Positions 1 to 8,260 of a DNA stretch of 8,260 bases are shown here, piece after piece; positions within the stretch are counted from its first letter, which is position 1; each line of letters begins with the position of its first letter. Made by a program: the position numbers and the translations under genes. This stretch comes from Pseudomonadota bacterium (lineage in GTDB: Bacteria > Pseudomonadota > Gammaproteobacteria > Burkholderiales > Rhodocyclaceae). Under the pieces are notes generated by a model that was given only the letters and a program-made list of their open reading frames with translations, was not told where the DNA came from and did not search any database. Location of the stretch: NCBI GenBank assembly GCA_030917225.1, contig JAUPVD010000383.1, forward strand, positions 1-8,260. Direction: 5' to 3'.

Positions 1-287
1 CCGACGACAAGGGGGCGGTGCATGCCCTTGATCTGGCCAGTGGCGCCAGCATCTGGAAGCAGGACAAACTGTTCCTGCGCCAGCTTTCTGCGCCAGTGGC
101 ACGGGGGCGCCTGGTAGCGGTGGCCGACCTGAAGGGCGTACTGCATTTGCTGAGTCGTGACGACGGCGCTTTCGTTGCTCGCGTGACCACTGATGGCACG
201 CCGGTGACGGCGCCGCTGCAATTGCTCGACAACAAGGTGCTGCTGCAAACGCGTGGTGGTGCAGTTATGGCAGTGGAAGCCCAGTGA
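1..287 (+). CDS. bamB: BamB, outer-membrane assembly lipoprotein (3' end only)
   Basis: This is the C-terminal part of BamB, the beta-propeller lipoprotein that works with BamA in inserting beta-barrel proteins into the outer membrane. The frame is open from the left edge (first full codon at position 3) and stops with TGA at 285-287, leaving about 94 residues. What is visible matches the last propeller blades: a '[14 protein letters not shown]' strand turn, then '[21 protein letters not shown]', and a final strand '[15 protein letters not shown]'. The pattern closely resembles the end of E. coli BamB (SPVLYNGNLVVGDSEGYLHW..EDGRFVA). The signal peptide and lipobox would lie outside the window. 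The stop overlaps the GTG start of der by 4 bp, and the bamB-der pairing is also found in E. coli, which supports the call. Confidence 0.93.
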   Translation, partial: DDKGAVHALDLASGASIWKQDKLFLRQLSAPVARGRLVAVADLKGVLHLLSRDDGAFVARVTTDGTPVTAPLQLLDNKVLLQTRGGAVMAVEAQ

Positions 288-1864
288 AACCGACTATTGC
301 TTTGGTAGGCCGTCCCAACGTCGGTAAATCGACCCTGTTCAATCGCCTGACCAAGAGCCGCGATGCGCTGGTTGCCGATATTCCGGGACTGACCCGTGAT
401 CGCCATTACGGCCATGGCAAGCTTGGTAGCAAGCCGTTCCTTGTCGTTGATACCGGTGGCTTCGAGCCGCGGGCAAAAGACGGCATCATGCATGAGATGG
501 CGCGCCAGGCCGAGCAGGCCATTGCCGAGTCGGACATTGTCATCTTCGTGGTCGATGGCCGCACTGGCATTACCGCGCAAGACAAGGACATCGCCAACAA
601 GCTGCGCAAGATTGATCGCCCGGTGTTTGTCGCTGTGAACAAGGCCGAAGGCATGGATCACGGGATCGTCACCGCAGATTTCCACGAGCTGGGCCTCGGC
701 GATCCGTACGGTATCTCGGCTGCCCACGGTGAAGGTATCCGTCACTTGGTCGAACTGGTTCTGGAGCCCTATGCCGAGCCGGAAGATGAGGTGCGGGACG
801 ATGGCGTCATCAAGGTGGCCATTGCCGGTCGCCCCAATGTCGGCAAGAGCACGCTGATCAATGCATTGATGGGCGAGGAGCGCGTCATCGCCTTTGACAT
901 GCCGGGTACGACGCGCGATGCCATTTATGTCGATTTCGAACGGCGCGGCAAGAAGTACACATTGATTGATACCGCCGGGCTCCGGCGCAAGGGCAAGGTT
1001 TTTGAAACCATCGAGAAGTTTTCGGTGATCAAGACCCTGCAGTCGATCGAGGATGCCAACGTCGTCATCCTGGTGCTCGACGCCCAGCAGGATATTTCCG
1101 ATCAGGATGCCCATATCGCCGGCTTTGCCCTGGAATCGGGACGCGCACTGGTGGTGGCGGTGAACAAGTGGGATGGGCTGGAGAGCTATGCGCGTGACCA
1201 GGTCAAGGAGATGCTTGAGCACAAGCTGAAGTTCCTCGATTTTGCCCGCTTCCATTATATTTCGGCGATTCGTGGGCAAGGCTTGGATACCATGTTTCGC
1301 TCGGTTGATGGTGCCTATGCAGCGGCGATGGCCAAACTGCCGACGCCGAAACTGACCCGTGCGCTACTGGATGCCATTCAGAAACAGGCGCCTCCCAGGC
1401 ATGGCGCTTTCCGGCCCAAGATGCGCTACGCGCACCAGGGGGGCATGAACCCGCCGCTGATCGTTATTCACGGTAACGCGCTGGACCATGTATCCGACAG
1501 CTATCGCCGCTATCTGGAACATACCTTCCGGGAAGTGTTCAAACTTCAGGGAACGCCGCTGAAGATTCAGTTCAACACTTCCGAGAATCCTTATGCCTAC
1601 AAGGCTGAGCACAAGGTCGATACGCCCGGATCGAAGCGGGGACCGCGCAAATCACGGCCGAATGCCCGCCCGGATGCACGCGATGTTGCCAAGGCTGCGG
1701 CAAAGGTTGCTGCAAACCCGAACGCCGTGAACGCTGCCAAAGACAATGCAAATGCAAAAAAAACTGCAAAGCCAGGCAGCAAACCGGGGGCCAAGCCAAG
1801 CGCTAAACCAGGTGCTAAAACAGTCGCTAAACCAGGCACCAAAACCAGGTCCCGGCAAGGTTGA
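284..1864 (+). CDS. der: Der (EngA), tandem GTPase for 50S ribosome assembly
   Basis: Der is an essential GTPase with two consecutive G domains and a KH-like domain; it binds the 50S precursor and is needed for its maturation. Visible motifs are G1 GRPNVGKS at residues 9-16, G3 DTGG at 56-59 and G4 NKAE at 119-122 in the first domain, then G1 GRPNVGKS at 182-189, G3 DTAG at 229-232 and G4 NKWD at 294-297 in the second. The KH-like domain spans roughly residues 355-437. The first-domain G4 has E in place of the usual D. The GTG start (GTGA overlap with bamB) gives the canonical N-terminus [16 protein letters not shown], with GGAAG at 275-279 as a close ribosome binding site. The protein has 526 residues, longer than the usual 440-490, because residues 441-526 form a basic low-complexity tail: 15 Lys and 7 Arg against 5 acidic residues by my count, and no aromatic residue after Y439. 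Assignment is secure; the tail's role is unknown. Confidence 0.97.
   Translation: MKPTIALVGRPNVGKSTLFNRLTKSRDALVADIPGLTRDRHYGHGKLGSKPFLVVDTGGFEPRAKDGIMHEMARQAEQAIAESDIVIFVVDGRTGITAQDKDIANKLRKIDRPVFVAVNKAEGMDHGIVTADFHELGLGDPYGISAAHGEGIRHLVELVLEPYAEPEDEVRDDGVIKVAIAGRPNVGKSTLINALMGEERVIAFDMPGTTRDAIYVDFERRGKKYTLIDTAGLRRKGKVFETIEKFSVIKTLQSIEDANVVILVLDAQQDISDQDAHIAGFALESGRALVVAVNKWDGLESYARDQVKEMLEHKLKFLDFARFHYISAIRGQGLDTMFRSVDGAYAAAMAKLPTPKLTRALLDAIQKQAPPRHGAFRPKMRYAHQGGMNPPLIVIHGNALDHVSDSYRRYLEHTFREVFKLQGTPLKIQFNTSENPYAYKAEHKVDTPGSKRGPRKSRPNARPDARDVAKAAAKVAANPNAVNAAKDNANAKKTAKPGSKPGAKPSAKPGAKTVAKPGTKTRSRQG
1766..1849 (+). repeat. Seven 12-bp coding repeats (AKPG-type tetrapeptides) in the der tail
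   Basis: Residues 495-522 of Der read as seven consecutive four-residue units of the form [A/S/T]-K-[P/T]-x: [28 protein letters not shown]. Lysine therefore falls on every fourth residue (496, 500, 504, 508, 512, 516, 520). At DNA level this is a degenerate 12-bp tandem repeat such as GCTAAACCAGGT / GCTAAACCAGGC. It is richer in A, and in codons like GCT, CCA and AAA, than the rest of der. The pattern resembles disordered basic tails of histone H1 type; nucleic-acid (rRNA) contact is an inference. Confidence 0.8.
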
Positions 1865-1896
1865 TCGAGCTTAATCGCCGGTTTGTGTCCGGATTG

Positions 1897-1924
1897 TTGG
1901 CTTTTCACCATTTTTTCCGATAAT
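1897..1924 (+). promoter_or_regulatory. Putative sigma70-type promoter of hfq
   Basis: A GATAAT box (1919-1924, five of six consensus bases) lies 16 bp downstream of TTGGCT (1897-1902, four of six). It sits in the only AT-rich stretch between der and hfq, 40 bp upstream of the hfq start. It would give transcripts beginning near 1931 with a leader of about 30 nt. An overlapping TTGTTG at 1894-1899 with 19-bp spacing is a weaker alternative -35. Prediction from consensus match only. Confidence 0.5.
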
Positions 1925-1963
1925 CTCCGCTTTCCATAACCATACAAGCATGGAGTTCCAACC

Positions 1964-2200
1964 ATGAGCAATAAAGGGCAACTTTTACAAGACCCGTTCC
2001 TCAACACCCTTCGCCGCGAACACGTGCCGGTTTCGATCTATCTGGTCAACGGCATCAAGCTGCAGGGACAGATCGAATCCTTCGATCAGTACGTGGTGTT
2101 GCTCAAGAACACCGTGACCCAGATGGTCTACAAGCACGCGATTTCCACTGTCGTGCCTGCTCGCCCGGTCAATATCACGCAGGAGAATGGCGGCGAATAA
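1964..2200 (+). CDS. hfq: Hfq, Sm-like RNA chaperone
   Basis: Hfq forms a hexameric ring that pairs small regulatory RNAs with their mRNA targets. The sequence is almost identical to E. coli Hfq through the core: QDPFLN at residues 9-14, the Sm1 stretch '[20 protein letters not shown]', and the Sm2 signature YKHAIS at 56-61, whose Y, K and H line the proximal U-binding pore. Two core differences from E. coli are visible. Tyr43 replaces Phe42 in the proximal pocket, and the rim reads RREH in place of RRER, so one of the three rim arginines is His. Both occur in betaproteobacterial Hfq as I remember it. The protein has 78 residues against 102 in E. coli; after the core there is only a short tail ending ENGGE. 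GGAG at 1952-1955 lies 8 nt before the ATG. The gene has its own likely promoter upstream and a terminator-like hairpin at its stop. Confidence 0.98.
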   Translation: MSNKGQLLQDPFLNTLRREHVPVSIYLVNGIKLQGQIESFDQYVVLLKNTVTQMVYKHAISTVVPARPVNITQENGGE

Positions 2201-2231
2201 CCGGTGGTGCATCACCTGCTACCCGGTTTTT
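2199..2231 (+). terminator. Terminator-like hairpin at the hfq stop codon
   Basis: AACCGG (2199-2204) can pair with CCGGTT (2223-2228), enclosing a second small stem GGTG (2206-2209) / CACC (2213-2216) with a CAT loop. The 3' arm runs directly into T5 (2227-2231). This has the form of a modest intrinsic terminator, with a six-base bulge on the 3' side that weakens it. It starts inside the hfq stop codon, so ribosomes finishing hfq could interfere with it. It may act as a partial terminator that lowers hflX expression relative to hfq. Confidence 0.4.
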
Positions 2232-2292
2232 GCTGTTCCTGTTCCCATTGCACGCTTGTCGAGGGTGCGCTCTGCTGAAATATTCTTCCATT

Positions 2293-2320
2293 ACGGCCTG
2301 CCGCCGTTGCGGTGGGTCGT
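2293..2320 (+). promoter_or_regulatory. 12-bp stem-loop in the leader of hflX
   Basis: Positions 2293-2304 pair without a mismatch or bulge with 2309-2320 around a four-base loop CGTT. The stem has eight G-C pairs, one A-T and three G-U pairs (2296/2317, 2299/2314, 2300/2313). The G-U pairs hold only in RNA copied as the + strand; on the opposite strand they would be A-C mismatches. This points to a structure acting in the hflX mRNA. It ends 23 nt before the hflX ATG. No T run follows directly (the nearest, T5 at 2338-2342, is 17 nt away), so it is not a standard terminator. Its function is unknown; control of hflX translation or of transcript processing is an inference. Confidence 0.5.
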
Positions 2321-2343
2321 CCTCATCCTGATCTTGGTTTTTC

Positions 2344-3525
2344 ATGCTTGAACGTCCGGCCGCGGGAGAACGCGCGGTAATCGTCCAGCTCGATTTCGGT
2401 CGCGACGACCTCGCCGAGCAGGTTGAAGAGGTTCGTCTGCTTGCCGAATCTGCCGGCGCGACCGTCTGCGAGGTTATTTTCGGCCGCCGTCACAGCCCGG
2501 ATCCGGCGACCTTTGCCGGCAAGGGAAAGGTGCAGGAGATCGCGGCGTCACTGGCTGCATCCGACGCCGATCTGGCGATTTTCAACCACGAGTTGTCACC
2601 AGCCCAGGAGCGTAATCTGGAGCGCGAACTGAAGTGTCGCGTGGTCGATCGCACCAGCCTGATTCTCGACATCTTTGCCCAGCGCGCACAGAGTGCCGAA
2701 GGCAAGCTGCAGGTTGAACTTGCTCAACTGGAACACCTGGCTACCCGTCTGGTACGAGGTTGGACCCACCTCGAGCGGCAGAAGGGGGGTATCGGTCTGC
2801 GCGGACCGGGTGAAACCCAGCTTGAAACCGACCGCCGCCTGTTGGGGAACCGGGTCAAGCTGCTCAAAGACCGGCTGCTCAAGCTCGAACGCCAGCGTGG
2901 CGTACAGCGCAAGGCGCGGGCGCGAGGCGATGTATTGAACGTTTCGCTTGTTGGCTACACCAATGCAGGGAAATCGACGCTGTTCAATGCGCTGACACAT
3001 GCCGGGGTTTATGCTGCCGACAAACTTTTTGCCACGCTTGATACCACCTCCCGCAAGCTCTGGCTGGAAGGAGCAGGCAATATCGTCGTTTCTGATACGG
3101 TCGGTTTCATTCGTGATCTGCCGCATGAACTGGTCGCTGCTTTCCACGCCACGCTTGAAGCCAGCGCGGAGGCCGATTTGTTGCTGCATGCGGTGGATGG
3201 CGCCAACCCGGCGCGCGAGGAGCAGATGATCGAGGTCGGCAAGGTGTTAACCGAGATAGGTGCGCAGGATGTTCCACAAATTACCGTGCTCAACAAGCAG
3301 GATCTGACCGGTCTGCCGGCGGCGGCTGAACGGGACGAATATGGTAGAATTCGCCGCGTTCGCGTCAGTGCTGTTACAGGCGAAGGCTTGCCGCTGTTAC
3401 GGCAGGCACTGGCCGAATATGCCGTGGAAAAAGCGCAAAGGCTGAGCCTTGAGCGCGGGCGGCTCCCCGTCGAAGAGTCTTCGACAATTCTTGAATCCGT
3501 GATCGACACAGGCACCCCCCAATGA
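2344..3525 (+). CDS. hflX: HflX, ribosome-splitting GTPase
   Basis: HflX binds the 50S subunit and splits stalled 70S ribosomes under stress. The N-terminal domain (about 1-195) contains LSPAQERNLERE, LQVELAQL and the signature GGIGLRGPGETQLETDRR (148-165). It is followed by a coiled-coil-like basic stretch (170-195). The G domain carries G1 GYTNAGKS at 204-211, G3 DTVGF at 251-255, G4 NKQD at 317-320 and G5 SAVTGEG at 342-348. The ATG at 2344 is chosen because MLERPAAGERAVIV lines up residue for residue with the E. coli N-terminus MFDRYDAGEQAVLV. No clear Shine-Dalgarno precedes it; the 23 nt before it are pyrimidine-rich. The protein has 393 residues against 426 in E. coli; the missing part is the C-terminal domain, reduced here to about 35 residues after the G domain. 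Its stop overlaps an in-frame upstream ATG of hflK (ATGA, 3522-3525). Confidence 0.96.
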   Translation: MLERPAAGERAVIVQLDFGRDDLAEQVEEVRLLAESAGATVCEVIFGRRHSPDPATFAGKGKVQEIAASLAASDADLAIFNHELSPAQERNLERELKCRVVDRTSLILDIFAQRAQSAEGKLQVELAQLEHLATRLVRGWTHLERQKGGIGLRGPGETQLETDRRLLGNRVKLLKDRLLKLERQRGVQRKARARGDVLNVSLVGYTNAGKSTLFNALTHAGVYAADKLFATLDTTSRKLWLEGAGNIVVSDTVGFIRDLPHELVAAFHATLEASAEADLLLHAVDGANPAREEQMIEVGKVLTEIGAQDVPQITVLNKQDLTGLPAAAERDEYGRIRRVRVSAVTGEGLPLLRQALAEYAVEKAQRLSLERGRLPVEESSTILESVIDTGTPQ

Positions 3526-3545
3526 TTTCGACCTTCGGACTACTC

Positions 3546-4859
3546 ATGTCACTGAATGACCCGCAGTGGGGCAACCGTGGCAACGATAACAATGGCGGCG
3601 GCAAGCGCCCGAATCAGGGTCCTCCTGATCTCGAGGAGCTTTGGCGCGACTTCAACCGCAAGCTCTCCGGCATGTTCAACAAGAAGGGGGGCGGCAATAG
3701 CGGAAACAACGGTGGCAACGACGGCAGTGGCCGCCCGCCGGTCGAATTCAATCCGAAGTTTCTCGGCGGCGGCATCGGGCTGCTCGTCGCGCTGCTGGCG
3801 ATCGTCTGGCTGGCCAGCGGCTTCTACATCGTCGATGCGGCCCAGCGTGGGCTGGTGCTGCAGTTCGGCAAGTTCAAGGAAACGACCGAGCCGGGGCTGC
3901 GCTGGCGCCTGCCGTATCCGGTGCAGTCGCACGAACTGGTCAACCTGACCGGCGTGCGTACCATCGAAGTCGGCTACCGTGGCAGCGAGAAGAACAAGGT
4001 GCTGAAAGAGGCACTGATGCTGACCGATGACGAAAACATCATCAATATCCAGTTTGCCGTTCAGTATGTGCTGAAGGATCCGGTCGAGTACATCTTCCAG
4101 AACCGTCATCCGGACGAATCCGTGATGCAGGCTGCCGAAACAGCCATCCGCGAGATCGTCGGCAAGAGCAAGATGGACTTCGTGCTCTACGAAGGACGCG
4201 AGCAGGTGGCGACGACGGCGTCGAAGCTGATGCAGGACATTCTTGATCGCTACAAGACGGGCATCATGATCTCCAAGGTGACGATGCAGAACGCCCAGCC
4301 GCCGGAACAGGTGCAGGCAGCCTTCGACGACGCCGTGAAAGCCGGCCAGGACCGCGAGCGGCAGAAGAACGAAGGCCAGGCCTATGCCAACGACGTCATT
4401 CCGAAAGCTCAGGGTACGGCATCCCGTCTGTTCCAGGAGGCCGAAGGCTACAAGCAGCGCATCATCGCCACCGCCGAGGGTGATGCATCTCGCTTCAAGC
4501 AGATTCAGACCGAATATGCCAAGGCGCCGGAAGTCACGCGTCAGCGCATGTATCTCGAAACCATGCAGACGGTGTATTCGAATACCAGCAAGGTGATGGT
4601 CGACGCGAAGGGGCAGGGCAACCTGCTCTATCTGCCGTTGGACAAGCTGATGGGCGCGGCTGCGGCCCATGCGCCGGCAGTGGCCACAAATACTGATTCT
4701 GCGGTCCAGCCGCGTTCGCCCGGCCCGGCAGTTTCCAACGAGGCACCACCGCAGCTGGAGCGGGCGCCGCAGGTTGAAAGAGGCGGTTCTTATTCCTCAG
4801 GGTCAACGAATCCCCGCGACCGTGACACCCTTCGCACGCGTGATCGGGAGACGCGTTGA
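3546..4859 (+). CDS. hflK: HflK, SPFH-family subunit of the FtsH-regulating complex
   Basis: HflK and HflC assemble into a large inner-membrane cage around the AAA protease FtsH and modulate its access to membrane substrates. From the ATG at 3546 the product has 437 residues. It has a Gly/Asn-rich cytoplasmic N-terminus with the conserved GPPDLEELWRDFNRKL (25-40), one membrane segment at about 72-95, then the periplasmic SPFH/band-7 domain (AAQRGLVLQFGKFKETTEPGL from 98; LTDDENIINIQFAVQY at 159-174). A long Glu/Lys/Ala-rich helical region (about 255-345) follows, with the NLLYLPLDKLMG segment at 359-370. The tail is low complexity and ends in a run of Arg-Asp-Thr (RDRDTLRTRDRETR). I chose 3546 over the in-frame ATG at 3522 because MSLNDPQWG matches the N-terminus I recall for betaproteobacterial HflK, and a weak GGA lies 6 nt upstream. 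The 3522 start would add eight residues and cannot be excluded. The stop overlaps hflC by one base. Confidence 0.95.
   Translation: MSLNDPQWGNRGNDNNGGGKRPNQGPPDLEELWRDFNRKLSGMFNKKGGGNSGNNGGNDGSGRPPVEFNPKFLGGGIGLLVALLAIVWLASGFYIVDAAQRGLVLQFGKFKETTEPGLRWRLPYPVQSHELVNLTGVRTIEVGYRGSEKNKVLKEALMLTDDENIINIQFAVQYVLKDPVEYIFQNRHPDESVMQAAETAIREIVGKSKMDFVLYEGREQVATTASKLMQDILDRYKTGIMISKVTMQNAQPPEQVQAAFDDAVKAGQDRERQKNEGQAYANDVIPKAQGTASRLFQEAEGYKQRIIATAEGDASRFKQIQTEYAKAPEVTRQRMYLETMQTVYSNTSKVMVDAKGQGNLLYLPLDKLMGAAAAHAPAVATNTDSAVQPRSPGPAVSNEAPPQLERAPQVERGGSYSSGSTNPRDRDTLRTRDRETR
4846..4850 (+). promoter_or_regulatory. Ribosome binding site that fixes the hflC start
   Basis: GGGAG lies 8 nt before the ATG at 4859, inside the end of hflK. 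A TTG directly before the ATG (4856) is also in frame, but it would be only 5 nt from this site and is a poor initiator. The spacing favours the ATG, so HflC should begin MKNNLSF. Confidence 0.7.
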
Positions 4860-5749
4860 TGAAAAATAATCTTTCGTTTGCAGCAGCGGCCCTTGGCGCA
4901 CTGCTGGTGGTGCTCGGGCTGTCGATCTTCACGGTCGATCAGCGGCAGTTTGCCATCGTCTTCCAGTTGGGCGAGGTCAAGGAAGTCATTTCCGAGCCTG
5001 GCCTGAACTTCAAGTGGCCGATGATCCAGAATGTGCGTTACTTCGACCGTCGCATTCTGACCATGGACAACAATGAGCCCGAGCGCTTCATTACCTCGGA
5101 AAAGAAGAACGTGCTCGTTGATTCCTACGTCAAGTGGCGCATCGTCGATCCGAAGCTCTACTACATCTCGGTGCAGGGCGATGAAGCCCGTGCGCGCACG
5201 CGTCTTTCGCAAACGGTGAACGCCGGTCTGCGCGAAGAGTTCGGCAAGCGTACGGTGCATGACGTGGTCTCCGGCGAGCGCGACAAGATCATGGAAGACA
5301 TGCGTACCAAGGCCGATCAGGATTCGCGCACGATCGGCGTGCAGATTGTCGACGTACGCATCAAGCGCGTCGATCTGCCGAGCGAGGTCAGCGAGTCGGT
5401 CTATCGCCGCATGGAGGCTGAGCGCAAGCGCGTGGCCAATGAACTGCGTTCGCAGGGTTCTGCCGAAGCTGAAAAGATCCGCGCCGATGCCGACAAGCAG
5501 CGCGAGGTGATCGTGGCCGAGGCTTATCGTGATGCGCAAAAGGTGAAGGGCGATGGCGATGCAAAGGCGGCGGCGCTGTATGCACAGGCCTTCAACCAGA
5601 ATCCCGAGTTCTACGCCTTCTACCGCAGTCTTGAAGCCTATCGTTCAAGCTTCCGTTCCAAGGGCGACGTGATCGTTGTCGAGCCGAATTCCGATTTCTT
5701 CAAGTACCTGAAGAGCCAGGGCCGCGGTGGCGACAAGAACGGCAAATGA
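4859..5749 (+). CDS. hflC: HflC, SPFH-family partner of HflK
   Basis: HflC is the second subunit of the HflKC cage that controls FtsH. The 296-residue product starts with one N-terminal membrane segment (about 5-25) that acts as an uncleaved anchor. The periplasmic band-7 domain follows: VDQRQFAIVFQLGEVKEV from 26, EPGLNFKWP at 46-54 and LVDSYVKWRI at 86-95. A charged helical region rich in Ala, Glu, Lys and Arg covers about 180-245 (RMEAERKRVANELRSQGSAE and onward). The C-terminal segment includes NPEFYAFYRSLEAYR (248-262) and DFFKYLKS. All of these are hallmark HflC features, and the length is normal, though E. coli HflC is slightly longer. The start codon shares its A with the hflK stop (TGATG), which suggests coupled, near-equal synthesis of the two partners. 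The stop overlaps the next gene by ATGA. Confidence 0.97.
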   Translation: MKNNLSFAAAALGALLVVLGLSIFTVDQRQFAIVFQLGEVKEVISEPGLNFKWPMIQNVRYFDRRILTMDNNEPERFITSEKKNVLVDSYVKWRIVDPKLYYISVQGDEARARTRLSQTVNAGLREEFGKRTVHDVVSGERDKIMEDMRTKADQDSRTIGVQIVDVRIKRVDLPSEVSESVYRRMEAERKRVANELRSQGSAEAEKIRADADKQREVIVAEAYRDAQKVKGDGDAKAAALYAQAFNQNPEFYAFYRSLEAYRSSFRSKGDVIVVEPNSDFFKYLKSQGRGGDKNGK

Positions 5750-5927
5750 CCGAAAATTTGCTGCTGGCCTTCGCACTGATGCTGGTGCTCGAAGGTCTTG
5801 TTCCTTTCATTGCCCCGAATGCCTGGCGTGAAACCTTTCGCCGGCTCATCGAGTTCTCGGACGGGCAGGTCCGCTTTGTCGGCCTGACCTCGATGCTGGT
5901 TGGCCTAATCCTGATCATGATCTTCAA

Positions 5928-5931
<4 letters not shown>
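5746..5931 (+). CDS. DUF2065 family small membrane protein (YjeT-like)
   Basis: This 61-residue protein has two membrane segments (about 3-23 and 43-60) joined by a short polar loop, and very little else. The stretch [17 protein letters not shown] (14-30) and the later [12 protein letters not shown] match the pattern of E. coli YjeT (LVLEGLGPMLYPKAWKK), which sits in the same place after hflC. The family has no established function. It overlaps hflC at its start (ATGA, 5746-5749) and hisZ at its end (ATGA, 5928-5931). Translation is thus probably coupled on both sides, and no separate ribosome binding site is obvious. A role as an accessory of the HflKC-FtsH membrane complex is a guess from position only. 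Confidence 0.88.

Positions 5932-8260
<2,329 letters not shown>

Noticed and set aside
1873..1895. Possible terminator after der (AAT..CCGG / CCGGATT hairpin)
   Set aside because: The stem is short with a two-base bulge, no T run follows directly, and it abuts the predicted hfq -35 region. Too weak to annotate.
1597..2007. 136-codon minus-strand frame covering the der tail and hfq promoter
   Set aside because: Its apparent hydrophobic repeat is the complement of the Lys/Ala/Pro/Gly repeat in der. It runs across a likely promoter and the hfq start and resembles no known protein.
2256..2283. Candidate hflX promoter (TTGTCG, 16 bp, AAATAT)
   Set aside because: The -10 matches only three of six consensus bases, and other spacings fit equally badly. 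Mentioned under the hfq-hflX gap but not annotated.
2248..2331. 27-codon TTG-started frame with CRGC and CRRC pairs in the hfq-hflX gap
   Set aside because: The Cys pairs look like a zinc-binding peptide, but there is no ribosome binding site, the start is TTG, and the cysteines come partly from the stem-loop bases. Chance is the simpler explanation.
3549..4670. 373-codon open frame on the minus strand over hflK
   Set aside because: It is in register with the hflK codons, so it stays open for the same reason. The His/Leu/Arg-rich product looks like no known protein.
4790..5539. 249-codon minus-strand frame over hflC, and a similar 197-codon frame over hflX (2596-3189)
   Set aside because: Both are in codon register with well-identified sense genes and have shadow-type composition. 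I saw no convincing start signal for either.

Overview
The window is a tightly packed, single-strand block of housekeeping genes: bamB (3' end) - der - hfq - hflX - hflK - hflC - DUF2065 gene - hisZ - purA (5' part). All genes lie on the + strand. Base composition is GC-rich and codon third positions are mostly G/C. The protein sequences, the short Hfq tail, the use of HisZ and the order hfq-hflX-hflK-hflC-DUF2065-hisZ-purA suggest a betaproteobacterium, most likely near the Rhodocyclales (Dechloromonas/Azoarcus-like). The lineage is an inference from recognised sequence patterns; no database search was run.

Layout. Positions 1-287 are the last blades of the outer-membrane assembly lipoprotein BamB. 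Its stop overlaps the GTG start of der (284-1864), the double-GTPase ribosome assembly factor, which here carries a long lysine-rich tail ending in a tetrapeptide repeat. A 99-bp gap holds a good sigma70-type promoter for hfq (1964-2200). A 143-bp gap separates hfq from hflX. It contains a terminator-like hairpin at the hfq stop and a strong stem-loop just upstream of hflX. It also contains an unlisted 54-codon open frame that bridges both genes.

From hflX (2344-3525) to hisZ (ends 7082) the genes overlap or nearly touch: hflX/hflK, hflK/hflC (TGATG), hflC/DUF2065 (ATGA) and DUF2065/hisZ (ATGA). purA starts 25 bp after hisZ and runs off the window.

How the genes fit together. Der and HflX are GTPases acting on the large ribosomal subunit (assembly, and rescue by subunit splitting). 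Hfq is the RNA chaperone for small-RNA regulation. HflK and HflC form the SPFH complex that surrounds and restrains the FtsH protease, and the small DUF2065 membrane protein travels with them without a known function. HisZ (regulatory subunit of the first histidine-biosynthesis enzyme) and PurA (first committed step to AMP) are metabolic genes joined at the end. They are linked biochemically because histidine synthesis consumes ATP and returns AICAR to the purine pathway.

I see no mobile element, CRISPR array, tRNA, rRNA or phage gene. Nothing here is clearly a new system. The points most worth a second look are the hfq-hflX gap, the repetitive tail of Der, and the DUF2065 gene.
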